Assembly (NCBI GenBank): GCA_025358575.1
Contig: JANYJA010000059.1
Span: 1-35,201 of the forward strand
DNA length: 35,201 bases
Direction: 5' to 3'
Source of the DNA: Terriglobia bacterium
Lineage (GTDB): Bacteria > Acidobacteriota > Terriglobia > Bryobacterales > Bryobacteraceae
Numbering within the stretch: the first letter of the stretch is position 1; the number at the start of each line of letters is the position of its first letter. The notes under the pieces are model-generated. The model ran no database searches. It was not told the origin of the DNA and worked only from the letters and a program-made list of their open reading frames with translations. Made by a program: the position numbers and the translations under genes. This document shows, piece by piece, positions 1-6,553 of this stretch.

Positions 1-160
1 GTTTCAGGACGATCTGGCCTCGCTTTTTTGCATCAAGTAGATATCGATTCCAAGCGAAAGTCTTGCCCACGCCCCAGCGACCGCTGAGGCAACTCACTTC
101 GGGCTCGGCGGTGGATAGGAACCGCGCAATCTCCCGCTCAATCAATTCGGTGGGCGTCAT
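1..160 (-). CDS. KAP-like P-loop NTPase, N-terminal part (runs off left edge)
   Basis: Only the first 53 codons are in the window; the rest lies beyond position 1. The reading frame starts at an ATG (158-160) with a strong ribosome binding site, AAGGAGA, on the minus strand at 171-177. Residues 27-34 are GRWGVGKT, a Walker A nucleotide-binding loop, followed by an aromatic/basic segment (FAWNRYLL). A P-loop this near the N-terminus with GRWGVGKT is typical of KAP-type P-loop NTPases, many of which act in membrane-linked or defence-related roles. The family call rests on this short stretch only. It is divergent from the HEPN/zinc-ribbon gene, with an inverted repeat between them, which suggests joint regulation. 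Another STAND or AAA-type ATPase is possible. Confidence 0.72.
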   Translation of the reverse strand, partial: MTPTELIEREIARFLSTAEPEVSCLSGRWGVGKTFAWNRYLLDAKKRGQIVLK

Positions 161-275
161 CGAACGGAGTTCTCCTTATCCAGGGTTTAGACGAAAAAAT
201 CGGCTCCTCAGCCGCCGTTCAATTCCCCTGCGCTGCGTTTGCAGACCGTGTGGTAAGTTGGCGCGCTCATCAATG

Positions 276-290
276 GTAACAAGTTGTTAC
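276..290. promoter_or_regulatory. Perfect 6-bp inverted repeat between divergent genes, candidate operator
   Basis: GTAACAAGTTGTTAC has perfect 6-bp arms (GTAACA / TGTTAC) around a 3-base centre. It sits in the spacer between the minus-strand P-loop NTPase (start at 160) and the plus-strand HEPN/zinc-ribbon gene, where a repressor controlling both would bind. The rest of 161-334 shows no coding sequence that I trust. Binding is an inference; a 15-bp palindrome can also occur by chance. Confidence 0.35.
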
Positions 291-418
291 GAAGATGCTT
301 TGATTGAGTACCAGAAACTGCGGAATTAGCTTATTTGATCGACGAATTACTCGAGATAGGAGTAGGGCGTTTTAAGAACTCGTATTCTCAGATACGCGAC
401 AATAGTCGTCAACTCACC

Positions 419-1390
419 ATGCCCGCAATCGAACCTAACGATGACGATATTCAGCTCTCGATGTTGGAGAACGGGCTCGATTTCATCCTTTCGGGCCTCA
501 AGCATATTGGTAGCCCGACTTCTAAATTCGATTTGAAATACGCCGTGCTCCACCTCTCGTCCGGCATCGAACTGGTGCTGAAGGATCGACTCCGCCGGGA
601 GGACTGGACGCAAATCTTCGTGAAGCCGGAACAGGCGACAGAGGAAAGGCTCAAGTCGGGCAACTTCAAAAGCGTCAGTCTCTATCAATGCTTGAAACGG
701 CTTGAGGAGCACACTGCGGTCAATCTACCCGATCTCGGCCTGCTGACATCCTTTAAGGAGCGCCGGAATCCGATTGAGCATTTTGGCGTGAACGACAGCC
801 GGGAGGCACTCGAAGCCGCTTCTGCTATTGCCCTCGGCGAGTTGATCGACTTCCTCGCGGAAGCCTTCGAGGAGAGTGAACTTTCAGCAGAAGAGAGCGA
901 GCTTCTCCAGCAGATACGAACTGGCCTTGCGGAGTTCAAACGGTTCACCGTGGCGAGAATGGCCGAAATTCAGCCGGTCCTAGAAAACCACAAGAAGCGA
1001 TATAAACAGATCGTCGTTTGCCCGTCGTGCGTGCAGGATGCTCTGATGGCCGATTGCGACGTCCTCTGCGCTTTCTGTGGATATGCCGCAAGCGCTGAGG
1101 ACGCAGCCGAGCTCTACATTGCAAACACCATCGGCGGAAGTCGCCATTACTACATGAAGGAAGGGGAGGAATATCCTCTCAGGCGTTGCCGCAACTGCGG
1201 TAACAACGCGCTCGTTTTTGAAGAGGGATATACGGAGAGCAATGGCATTTGTTTTGTCTGCGGCGATACTCCGTCCCCGGGCGATTATGTGTCATGCGAC
1301 CAGTGCAATGAGCTTTGCCGCGATGAAGATCGCGCCGGCGGAATGTGTCCAGAATGCTTTTCGGCATATATTTCCGAAGACCATCGATAA
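419..1390 (+). CDS. HEPN-like domain protein with three C-terminal zinc ribbons
   Basis: Unnamed protein of 323 aa from the ATG at 419; an in-frame TTG at 335 would add 28 residues, and neither start has a clear ribosome binding site. The N-terminal two thirds are helical and contain RNPIEH at residues 116-121, an R-x4-H pattern of the kind that forms the active site of HEPN ribonucleases. The C-terminal third has paired cysteines forming three probable zinc ribbons: C201/C204 with C217/C220, C257/C260 with C278/C281, and C293/C296/C300 with C310/C313. HEPN domains are frequent in toxins and anti-phage systems, so RNA cleavage with zinc-ribbon recognition of nucleic acid or protein is a reasonable guess. 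The divergent P-loop NTPase is a likely partner. HEPN assignment comes from the motif and helical context only; a non-catalytic HEPN is possible. Confidence 0.7.
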   Translation: MPAIEPNDDDIQLSMLENGLDFILSGLKHIGSPTSKFDLKYAVLHLSSGIELVLKDRLRREDWTQIFVKPEQATEERLKSGNFKSVSLYQCLKRLEEHTAVNLPDLGLLTSFKERRNPIEHFGVNDSREALEAASAIALGELIDFLAEAFEESELSAEESELLQQIRTGLAEFKRFTVARMAEIQPVLENHKKRYKQIVVCPSCVQDALMADCDVLCAFCGYAASAEDAAELYIANTIGGSRHYYMKEGEEYPLRRCRNCGNNALVFEEGYTESNGICFVCGDTPSPGDYVSCDQCNELCRDEDRAGGMCPECFSAYISEDHR

Positions 1391-1450
1391 GTTGGTGCTA
1401 CACCGAGAAGCCGACTCGCGGTCAGTCCCCACAAACGCGCTTCCCTGCGG

Positions 1451-1675
1451 TCAATCCGACATGAAACTGTCAGGATCTATGCCGGTCTGTTTCAAGATCG
1501 CGCGAAGCGTTCCTTCGGGCATCTCACCAGAATGGTTCGGAATCGTAGTGTATCGGCTGGTAGTTGGATTGAACCAGATTTCTTGACTACCGGCAGCTTG
1601 GCGATCAAACTCAAAGCCGCGCTTCTTCAGCTTACGAATTATTTCCCGATAGCAAAAACCCGCGGGCCGACCCAC
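1451..1675 (-). CDS. hicA: HicA-family toxin with catalytic His replaced by Gln
   Basis: A 74-aa protein of the HicA/YcfA double-stranded-RNA-binding fold, starting at a GTG immediately after the HicB stop codon. HicA proteins are mRNA interferases neutralised by HicB. The family pattern is clear: an N-terminal basic helix (REIIRKLKKRGFEF), the strand GSQEIWFNP, then TTIPNH and the C-terminal helix EGTLRAILKQTGI. In active members the strand normally reads G-S-H, and that histidine is needed for RNA cleavage. Here residue 31 is Gln (codon CAA), so the toxin may be inactive or use another residue. The partner gene lies directly upstream, so the pair is probably one transcript repressed by the HicAB complex. 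Confidence 0.88.
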   Translation of the reverse strand: MGRPAGFCYREIIRKLKKRGFEFDRQAAGSQEIWFNPTTSRYTTIPNHSGEMPEGTLRAILKQTGIDPDSFMSD

Positions 1676-1906
1676 TTAGGCAGCAACTACGATGGTGTAA
1701 TTCCGCCGCTCACTTGCGCCAGGAAAGTTGTGGTTGTCGTCTCGTCCGCGCCGGGCTTCGATCAGCTTCTTCGCAACATCGCCTGCGATTTCGAGCGCCT
1801 CGGCTATAGTCCGCCCCTGGGCAACTAGTCCGGGAACCTCTTCCGAGGTCGCCAGGAAGACTCCTTCCGGCAACTGTTCAACCTGGACCTGAATCGCTAC
1901 TTCCAT
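1676..1906 (-). CDS. hicB: HicB-family antitoxin
   Basis: A 76-aa protein from the ATG at 1904-1906; a GTG six codons upstream (1922-1924) is an alternative start. It matches the short HicB form: a partial RNase-H-like fold with V-F-L-A-T-S-E-E-V-P-G-L near the N-terminus and a helix (TIAEALEIAGDVAKKLIEA) that in this family contacts the toxin. No separate helix-turn-helix or ribbon-helix-helix domain is visible, as in many short HicB proteins. It is the first gene of the minus-strand hicBA pair, and its stop codon abuts the hicA start, the usual coupling for a toxin-antitoxin pair in the antitoxin-first order. Its role is to bind and block HicA. Confidence 0.85.
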   Translation of the reverse strand: MEVAIQVQVEQLPEGVFLATSEEVPGLVAQGRTIAEALEIAGDVAKKLIEARRGRDDNHNFPGASERRNYTIVVAA

Positions 1907-2213
1907 GCGACTTGATCGTACCACTTTAGAATGTCCGCGCCTGTCTATCGCTTGGCTGACTGAGCATTAACTGTAACGGTTCCTCCGGATAACGGATATC
2001 CCAATATCAGTCCCGAGAAATGCGCTTGTGTCCGGATAGCGTCGGCATCGCCGGCCTACTGGAAGTTGGAAGCAAAGACACCGTGCGCGCGATATATCGG
2101 CAAGTTTTCACCGAACTTGCAGTGAAACGGCATTACAAGAATCTGGCCCCGAGGCTGCACAGATTAGGCGGCTACGACGCGAACGTCCTTCCGAAAGCGA
2201 CCCCACGCGCCCG
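1907..2213. other. Intergenic stretch without recognisable gene
   Basis: About 300 bases separate hicB from the end of the next minus-strand gene. It should contain the hicBA promoter near its left end. A 65-codon open frame on the plus strand (2020-2217) has no recognisable family, no good ribosome binding site and overlaps the next gene's stop, so I do not call it. No repeat or terminator with a T-run was seen. Confidence 0.5.
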
Positions 2214-2867
2214 CTAATCCTTACTGGTAACTTTCGCCCCAAGTGCTCCGCCAGCCACGCAAGCTCCCGCAAACAGACTAAACGTGAGCACCAGGCTCAC
2301 CGGCATCACCGTCAGCAGCAGGTTGCGGTCTTCGATAACGCGCAACAGTTCGGCCATTCTGGGGTCTTGCCCCGCGCGGCTTACCAGGAGTTCGCGCATC
2401 ATCGGCCAGTTTGTCGCGATAATCACCACCATCACCGTCAACAACACGGTAAGCAGCACAAGCGTGAGCACACCCGTAATCCAGCCTAGCTTCGCGCCGT
2501 TGCGCACGCTCAGGCCCTGGCCCGTGCGGCGCTTGTAAATCATCACCGCGGCGAATCCCGCTCCGAGCGCCCAGAGCACCGCGAACAGATTCAGAATCGG
2601 CATCAAATCCAGCAGCACCGCCATGCTCGCGGCAAAGAATGACGCCCGCAGCGCAAATGGATTGTCGAAACCTACGGTAATTGAAGTATCAGCCGCCGCC
2701 ATCGCACCCGAAATAGTCGGGGCAGCGGCAGGCACAGCCCTCTGGGTCAGATCGGTCGCGGACTCCTCCGCTTCCGGAACCGGATCGGGCCGCTGCGACT
2801 TCCCGCATTTATGGCAAAACCGCGCGTCGTCGGGTAACTGCGCGCCGCAGGTACAGAATTCTGGCAT
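2214..2867 (-). CDS. Zinc-ribbon membrane protein of unknown function
   Basis: A 217-aa protein from the ATG at 2865-2867; a TTG eight codons upstream is possible but has weaker support. The N-terminus is a short zinc ribbon (C5-x-C7 and C18-x2-C21) of the type found before membrane domains in many soil bacteria. A Pro/Ala-rich linker of about 45 residues follows, then four hydrophobic segments: two close together at about 75-110, one long segment at about 128-155, and one at the C-terminus after a soluble helix. There is no catalytic motif. It is the second gene of a minus-strand pair, 27 bases after the preceding gene, so both are probably co-transcribed. No function can be assigned. Confidence 0.75.
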   Translation of the reverse strand: MPEFCTCGAQLPDDARFCHKCGKSQRPDPVPEAEESATDLTQRAVPAAAPTISGAMAAADTSITVGFDNPFALRASFFAASMAVLLDLMPILNLFAVLWALGAGFAAVMIYKRRTGQGLSVRNGAKLGWITGVLTLVLLTVLLTVMVVIIATNWPMMRELLVSRAGQDPRMAELLRVIEDRNLLLTVMPVSLVLTFSLFAGACVAGGALGAKVTSKD

Positions 2868-2894
2868 TGAGCGAGTGCCGGGAGGGCACAACGT

Positions 2895-3419
2895 CTAGTT
2901 TCCCGCAGGCTCGCCAACGGAAGCAAGCCCGACGTGCGTGCCGTCCCCTTCCTCCCGAATCGAAACGAACCTCTTATAGCCGCCTTTCCGGTACTCCATG
3001 TGGCTCGAACCATCCCGCTTTGTGGTCACAATCCAATGCGGAAGCTTGCCACGATAGAACGCTGCCACGCGCTCGGCTGAGTCCTCCGTGCGGTACTCGG
3101 CAAACACAAAAGAAACGCTGCGGTCGGAGTCGGGAAGTTCGAATTCCAGCGAAGCTCCTGGCGAACCATTGGACTCGCGCACGGCCCCGGGGTACACAGG
3201 CACGCCTAATGTTTCCGGATCGAATTTCCGCTGCTCACGCACATTCATAGCGCCGAATGGCGATTCCACCCTTACCGTATGGCCTGTTGAACTATGGCTC
3301 TCGCCGACGCGAACGTGGGTGGCGATGTACATTCCGCCCAGCACGATGATGCACAGGATAATGGCCGCGCCCGTCAGCAAGCTCATCAGGATGCCGCCAT
3401 CGCGCGATGTTTTCCGCAT
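2895..3419 (-). CDS. Membrane-anchored periplasmic protein of unknown function
   Basis: A 174-aa protein. The ATG at 3417-3419 is chosen over an in-frame start ten codons upstream because it has a good ribosome binding site (AGAGGAAA, minus strand, about 3424-3430). One transmembrane segment at about residues 10-33 is followed by a soluble domain. That domain contains the segment LGVPVYPGA (roughly residues 72-80), a pattern seen in acidobacterial proteins of unknown function, then mixed strands and helices. It probably sits in the periplasm anchored to the inner membrane. It leads the two-gene minus-strand unit with the zinc-ribbon membrane protein and is divergent from the hydroxyacid dehydrogenase gene. 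No enzyme motif was found. Confidence 0.72.
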   Translation of the reverse strand: MRKTSRDGGILMSLLTGAAIILCIIVLGGMYIATHVRVGESHSSTGHTVRVESPFGAMNVREQRKFDPETLGVPVYPGAVRESNGSPGASLEFELPDSDRSVSFVFAEYRTEDSAERVAAFYRGKLPHWIVTTKRDGSSHMEYRKGGYKRFVSIREEGDGTHVGLASVGEPAGN

Positions 3420-3469
3420 GAATTTCCTCTCGAAGCTTATACGTTTCACGTCGGCTCAAAGTTCGCAGC

Positions 3470-3475
3470 TATAAT
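3470..3475 (+). promoter_or_regulatory. Consensus -10 box, possible leaderless promoter
   Basis: TATAAT, a perfect sigma-70-type -10 hexamer, ends only 8 bases before the ATG at 3484. A transcript starting the usual 6-8 bases downstream would begin within one or two bases of the start codon. No ribosome binding site precedes that ATG, which agrees with a leaderless mRNA. The -35 region is poor. Confidence 0.4.
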
Positions 3476-3483
3476 CTTTCCTC

Positions 3484-4437
3484 ATGGACCCTATCACGTT
3501 ACTTGTCGTGGCAAATGCACAAGACAAGCAAATTGGGATGTTGAACGCCCTCGACGCCAGTACCACGGAGATCGCCGTCGGCGACACTCCCGAGTGTTTC
3601 ACGGCACTCGCGCCCCGGGCCGATGTCATTTTCAACTGGTCCGGAAAGCGCGCCGTGCTGGAACAAGTCTGGAAAATGGCGCCGCGCGTCAGGTGGGTTC
3701 ACTCCCGTTCCGCCGGCCTTGACAGCATTCTGTTCCCCGAACTGATCGCCAGTCCGGTCCCGCTGACCAACGGGCGCGGAGTGTTCAGCCAATCTTTAGG
3801 CGAGTTCGTGATCGGCGGCGTCCTATTCTTCGCCAAAGACTTCGGCCGGATGCGCCGCAGTCAAAAGGAAGGCAAATGGGACCCGTTCGACACCATTGAA
3901 GTCAGCACCCAAACCATGGGGATCGTCGGCTATGGCGACATCGGCAAAGCCGCCGCGCGCCGCGCCCAAGCCATGGGGATGAAGATTCTCGCCCTCCGTC
4001 GCCGCCCCGATCGCTCTAAAGGCGAATATGGATGGGAACAGAAACTTGAAATGCTCGCGGAGTGCGATTACGTCGTCGTCGCCGCCCCGCTCACGCCCGA
4101 AACCCATCACATGATCTCCGATGCCGAGTTCGCCGCCATGAAGCCAACCGCCGTCATCATCAACGTGGGCCGCGGCCCCATCATCGATGAAGCCGCCATG
4201 GTGCGCGCCCTCGAATCCGGCCGCATCAAGGGTGCCGCGCTCGATGTGTTCGAAGTAGAACCGCTGCCCGCCGACAGCCCGCTGTACCGCCTGGACAACG
4301 TGCTGCTCTCCCCGCACAGCGCCGACAACACCCCGGACTGGCTCGAAAATGCAATGATGTTCTTCATGCAAAACCTGGAGCGCTTTCGAAGTGGAGAGCC
4401 CTTGTTGAACATCGTCGATAAGCACTCAGGCTACTGA
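3484..4437 (+). CDS. D-isomer-specific 2-hydroxyacid dehydrogenase (NAD-dependent)
   Basis: A 317-aa cytoplasmic oxidoreductase that interconverts a 2-oxoacid and a D-2-hydroxyacid with NAD(P)H. The split catalytic domain is residues about 1-100 and 285-317. The Rossmann NAD domain has the GYGDIG motif at 149-154, followed after the strand by a run of arginines (LRRRP, 171-175), where NADP-preferring members often carry basic residues. The expected catalytic triad is present: R230 in INVGRGP, E259 in FEVEP and H278 in SPHSAD. Length is normal for the family (310-340). Its substrate cannot be told; the glyoxylate/hydroxypyruvate reductase-like group is closest in appearance. The following SIMPL gene starts inside its stop codon (TGATG), so the two were once coupled. 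Confidence 0.9.
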   Translation: MDPITLLVVANAQDKQIGMLNALDASTTEIAVGDTPECFTALAPRADVIFNWSGKRAVLEQVWKMAPRVRWVHSRSAGLDSILFPELIASPVPLTNGRGVFSQSLGEFVIGGVLFFAKDFGRMRRSQKEGKWDPFDTIEVSTQTMGIVGYGDIGKAAARRAQAMGMKILALRRRPDRSKGEYGWEQKLEMLAECDYVVVAAPLTPETHHMISDAEFAAMKPTAVIINVGRGPIIDEAAMVRALESGRIKGAALDVFEVEPLPADSPLYRLDNVLLSPHSADNTPDWLENAMMFFMQNLERFRSGEPLLNIVDKHSGY

Positions 4438-5011
4438 TGCGGCTGCTTGCGATCCTTCTCTTTGCCGCCACGCCAGCCGCGTGCGCGCCGTCCGTGCCGC
4501 GGTAACGCCGTTGGGAATTGCTCAAAAAGATATCCAGACCGATTTTATTCAACTCGGCATGCAATACGAAATCGACGGGGTCACTGCCTCTTATTACTAC
4601 ACCCGGAAGGCGATCGTGCTGACGTTGCACGATGTGAGCCGGATGGAAGAAGTTCTTTCAGCGGCTGTAGATGCCGGCGCGACGCACATACACGGCGTCG
4701 TATTCCAGACGAGCAAGCTGCGTGAGTACCGGGATAAAGCACGCGCGCTCGCAGTCCAGGCGGCGAAGGACAAAGCTCGCGATCTGGCGGCGGCTGCGGG
4801 TTTGAAGTTGGTGAGCACCGCGATAGGAATCTCATCGGGAAGTTACGGCGGAGGATCGTCGTACGGCAGCGGTTGGGGCGGCTCTATCAATGTTCCGCTT
4901 TCGCAGAACGTGAGCATCGACCCGGGCGGCGGCGGTGCTTTCCAGGGTGCGATCGCGCTGGGATTGATCTCCGTGACAGCTTCCGTGTTGATGACGTTCG
5001 CGATTCAGTAA
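4437..5011 (+). pseudogene. SIMPL-domain (DUF541) periplasmic protein, disrupted near N-terminus
   Basis: The ATG at 4437, overlapping the preceding stop, opens a good signal peptide (MRLLAILLFAATPA) but that frame ends at a TAA (4502-4504) after about 22 codons. The body of a SIMPL/DUF541 protein lies in another frame from about 4472 to 5011: SRVRAV..., LGIAQKDIQTDFIQL, a beta-rich core, a glycine/serine loop and a hydrophobic C-terminus. The first roughly 60 residues of the SIMPL domain that should sit between signal peptide and body are missing. The simplest reading is an internal deletion that also shifted the frame. A GTG at 4481 could translate the body (176 aa), but without export signal. 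SIMPL proteins are periplasmic or outer-membrane-linked with poorly known roles. Confidence 0.7.
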
Positions 5012-5037
5012 TCGGACTTCCCGAGCGGTGTGTCCTT

Positions 5038-5472
5038 CTACGCCCGCAAATCCGAAGTGCAATTCGGGCAGCGAATAGCGGCCACCGGAATCGTCGTCGC
5101 GCAATACGGGCAATCCCGTGTGGACACCGCGGCCGCCGCGACCGGCTTCTTGAATCGATTCATCTGCCTGACAATCATGAAAATCACGAACGCCACAATC
5201 AGGAAGTTAATAATCGTATTGAAGAATTGTCCAAACGCGATTACCGGCGCGCCCGCATCCCGCGCCGCTTTCAAACTCTCATAAGTCTGCCCGTTCAGGG
5301 TGACGAAAAGGTCACGGAAATCCGCGTGGCCCAACGCCAGACCAATCGGAGGCATCAAAATATCGTTCACGAGCGACGTTATCACCGCCCCAAACGCAAC
5401 TCCAATGATCACTGCAATCGCGAGGTCAAGCACGTTGCCCCGCATGATGAACGCTTTAAATTCACTCCACAT
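5038..5472 (-). CDS. mscL: Large-conductance mechanosensitive channel MscL with zinc-ribbon tail
   Basis: A 144-aa inner-membrane channel that opens under membrane tension to release solutes on osmotic downshock. The start MWSEFKAFIMRGNVLDLAI matches the MscL N-terminal amphipathic helix and TM1; an upstream in-frame extension lacks family similarity and overlaps the preceding gene. TM1 covers about 15-40 and TM2 about 80-102 (FGQFFNTIINFLIVAF). After TM2 the usual charged cytoplasmic helix bundle is replaced by a short linker and a zinc ribbon, C121-x2-C124 and C135-x2-C138. It is the second gene of a minus-strand pair, 11 bases after the E1-like gene, with its ribosome binding site (GAAAGG) just before the start. 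Identification as MscL is firm; the role of the metal-binding tail is unknown. Confidence 0.95.
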   Translation of the reverse strand: MWSEFKAFIMRGNVLDLAIAVIIGVAFGAVITSLVNDILMPPIGLALGHADFRDLFVTLNGQTYESLKAARDAGAPVIAFGQFFNTIINFLIVAFVIFMIVRQMNRFKKPVAAAAVSTRDCPYCATTIPVAAIRCPNCTSDLRA

Positions 5473-5483
5473 TTGTTTGCCTT

Positions 5484-6506
5484 TCAGTTCCCGACGTAAC
5501 GTGAGTACAGGCTTCGCGCGATCCCCACGTCCGTGGTCCCCTTCACAATACATCTTCCATCGGGGAATAAAGTCAAGTCATAAGGCGAAATGAAGAAGCG
5601 CAGTGCGAACTCATTGGCCCGCACTCCACCTAGCTTCGCGAGCCGTTCCCGAAGATCCGCCAGGTTCAGGGGTCGCCCGCGTTCGTGAATCTGCACCGCG
5701 TTTCGGCCACACAGACTAACCGGCGCCCGCCGTTCTCCGCCAAGCCACGGAAACTCGCGCCGCACGCACGCCGGGCAATCGGCGTCGCGCCGCGCCTGAT
5801 CGATCTCGCGCAGTGGTCCATCCCACACATCCGCAGTGGTGATTTTCAACCGCACGCGGCCCACGTTCCCGCTCAGTATCTTGATCGCGTCAGCCGCCTG
5901 CAAGCTGCCAATCACCGCCGTAATCGTGTTTAAGACTCCACCCGTTTCACAAGTCGGCTGAACCCCCGTAGGCGGTTCGGGATACACGCAGCGAAGGCAA
6001 GCCGAGACGCCCGGCAACACTGGCATGGTGATTCCGTAGCTGCCCACAGCCGCTCCATAGATCCAGGGAACGCTCCGCGACACCGCGAAATCGTTAATCA
6101 GATACCGCGTCTCGAAGTTGTCCGTCCCATCCAGGATCACCCCGCAGTCTTCCAGAAGTTCGGCGACATTATCGGAGTTCAGATCCGCCACCACGGCATC
6201 TACCGCAATCCCCGAATTCGCCCGTTCCAAATGCCGCTTGGCCGCAATCGCCTTGGGGACCGTGTCCAGCAGGTCGTTTTCGTCAAACAGAAATTGCCGC
6301 TGCAAGTTGCTTTCTTCCACGAAATCGCGATCGATTAGCGTCAAACGCCCCACTCCCGCGCGCGCCAGGATCATGGCCTGGATGCTCCCTAACGCGCCGC
6401 ATCCCACAATGGCCGCATGAGCACGCAAAAGGTCGCTTTGCCCGCCCTCACCCAACTCAGCAAAGCGGATCTGTCGCGAGTAGCGTTCGAGATCCTGAAC
6501 TGTCAT
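5484..6506 (-). CDS. ThiF/MoeB/HesA-family adenylyltransferase (E1-like)
   Basis: A 340-aa cytoplasmic enzyme from the ATG at 6504-6506. This family activates the C-terminal glycine of a ubiquitin-like sulfur carrier (ThiS, MoaD or similar) by ATP-dependent adenylation. It opens with the family signature RYSRQIRF, then an ATP-binding GCGALG loop at about 35-40, a downstream D-x-D-x-V-x2-S-N-x-Q-R-Q segment at about 59-71, and LDGTDNFETRYLIND at about 125-139. The conserved catalytic-type cysteine is C186 (QPTCETGGVL) and the structural zinc pairs are C170/C173 and C244/C247. A C-terminal domain of about 75 residues follows instead of a rhodanese domain. No ThiS/MoaD gene is nearby, so thiamine versus molybdopterin pathway is open. 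It is divergent from the BamA-like gene and upstream of mscL. Confidence 0.88.
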   Translation of the reverse strand: MTVQDLERYSRQIRFAELGEGGQSDLLRAHAAIVGCGALGSIQAMILARAGVGRLTLIDRDFVEESNLQRQFLFDENDLLDTVPKAIAAKRHLERANSGIAVDAVVADLNSDNVAELLEDCGVILDGTDNFETRYLINDFAVSRSVPWIYGAAVGSYGITMPVLPGVSACLRCVYPEPPTGVQPTCETGGVLNTITAVIGSLQAADAIKILSGNVGRVRLKITTADVWDGPLREIDQARRDADCPACVRREFPWLGGERRAPVSLCGRNAVQIHERGRPLNLADLRERLAKLGGVRANEFALRFFISPYDLTLFPDGRCIVKGTTDVGIARSLYSRYVGN

Positions 6507-6553
6507 TTGCAACCCGATGGTAGCAAACGTGCTCGATTCGTCCCTACGCTACG

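Noticed and set aside
63-329. 88-codon plus-strand open frame
   Set aside because: It runs opposite to the P-loop NTPase start, has no family features and no ribosome binding site.
2020-2217. 65-codon plus-strand open frame between hicB and the zinc-ribbon gene
   Set aside because: No recognisable family, poor initiation signals and overlap with the stop of the neighbouring gene.
3823-4425. 200-codon minus-strand open frame
   Set aside because: Antisense shadow of the hydroxyacid dehydrogenase; His/Gly-rich composition typical of a complementary frame in GC-rich DNA.
4873-5499. 208-codon plus-strand open frame over mscL
   Set aside because: Very rich in Arg and His without domain features; mscL on the other strand is unmistakable.
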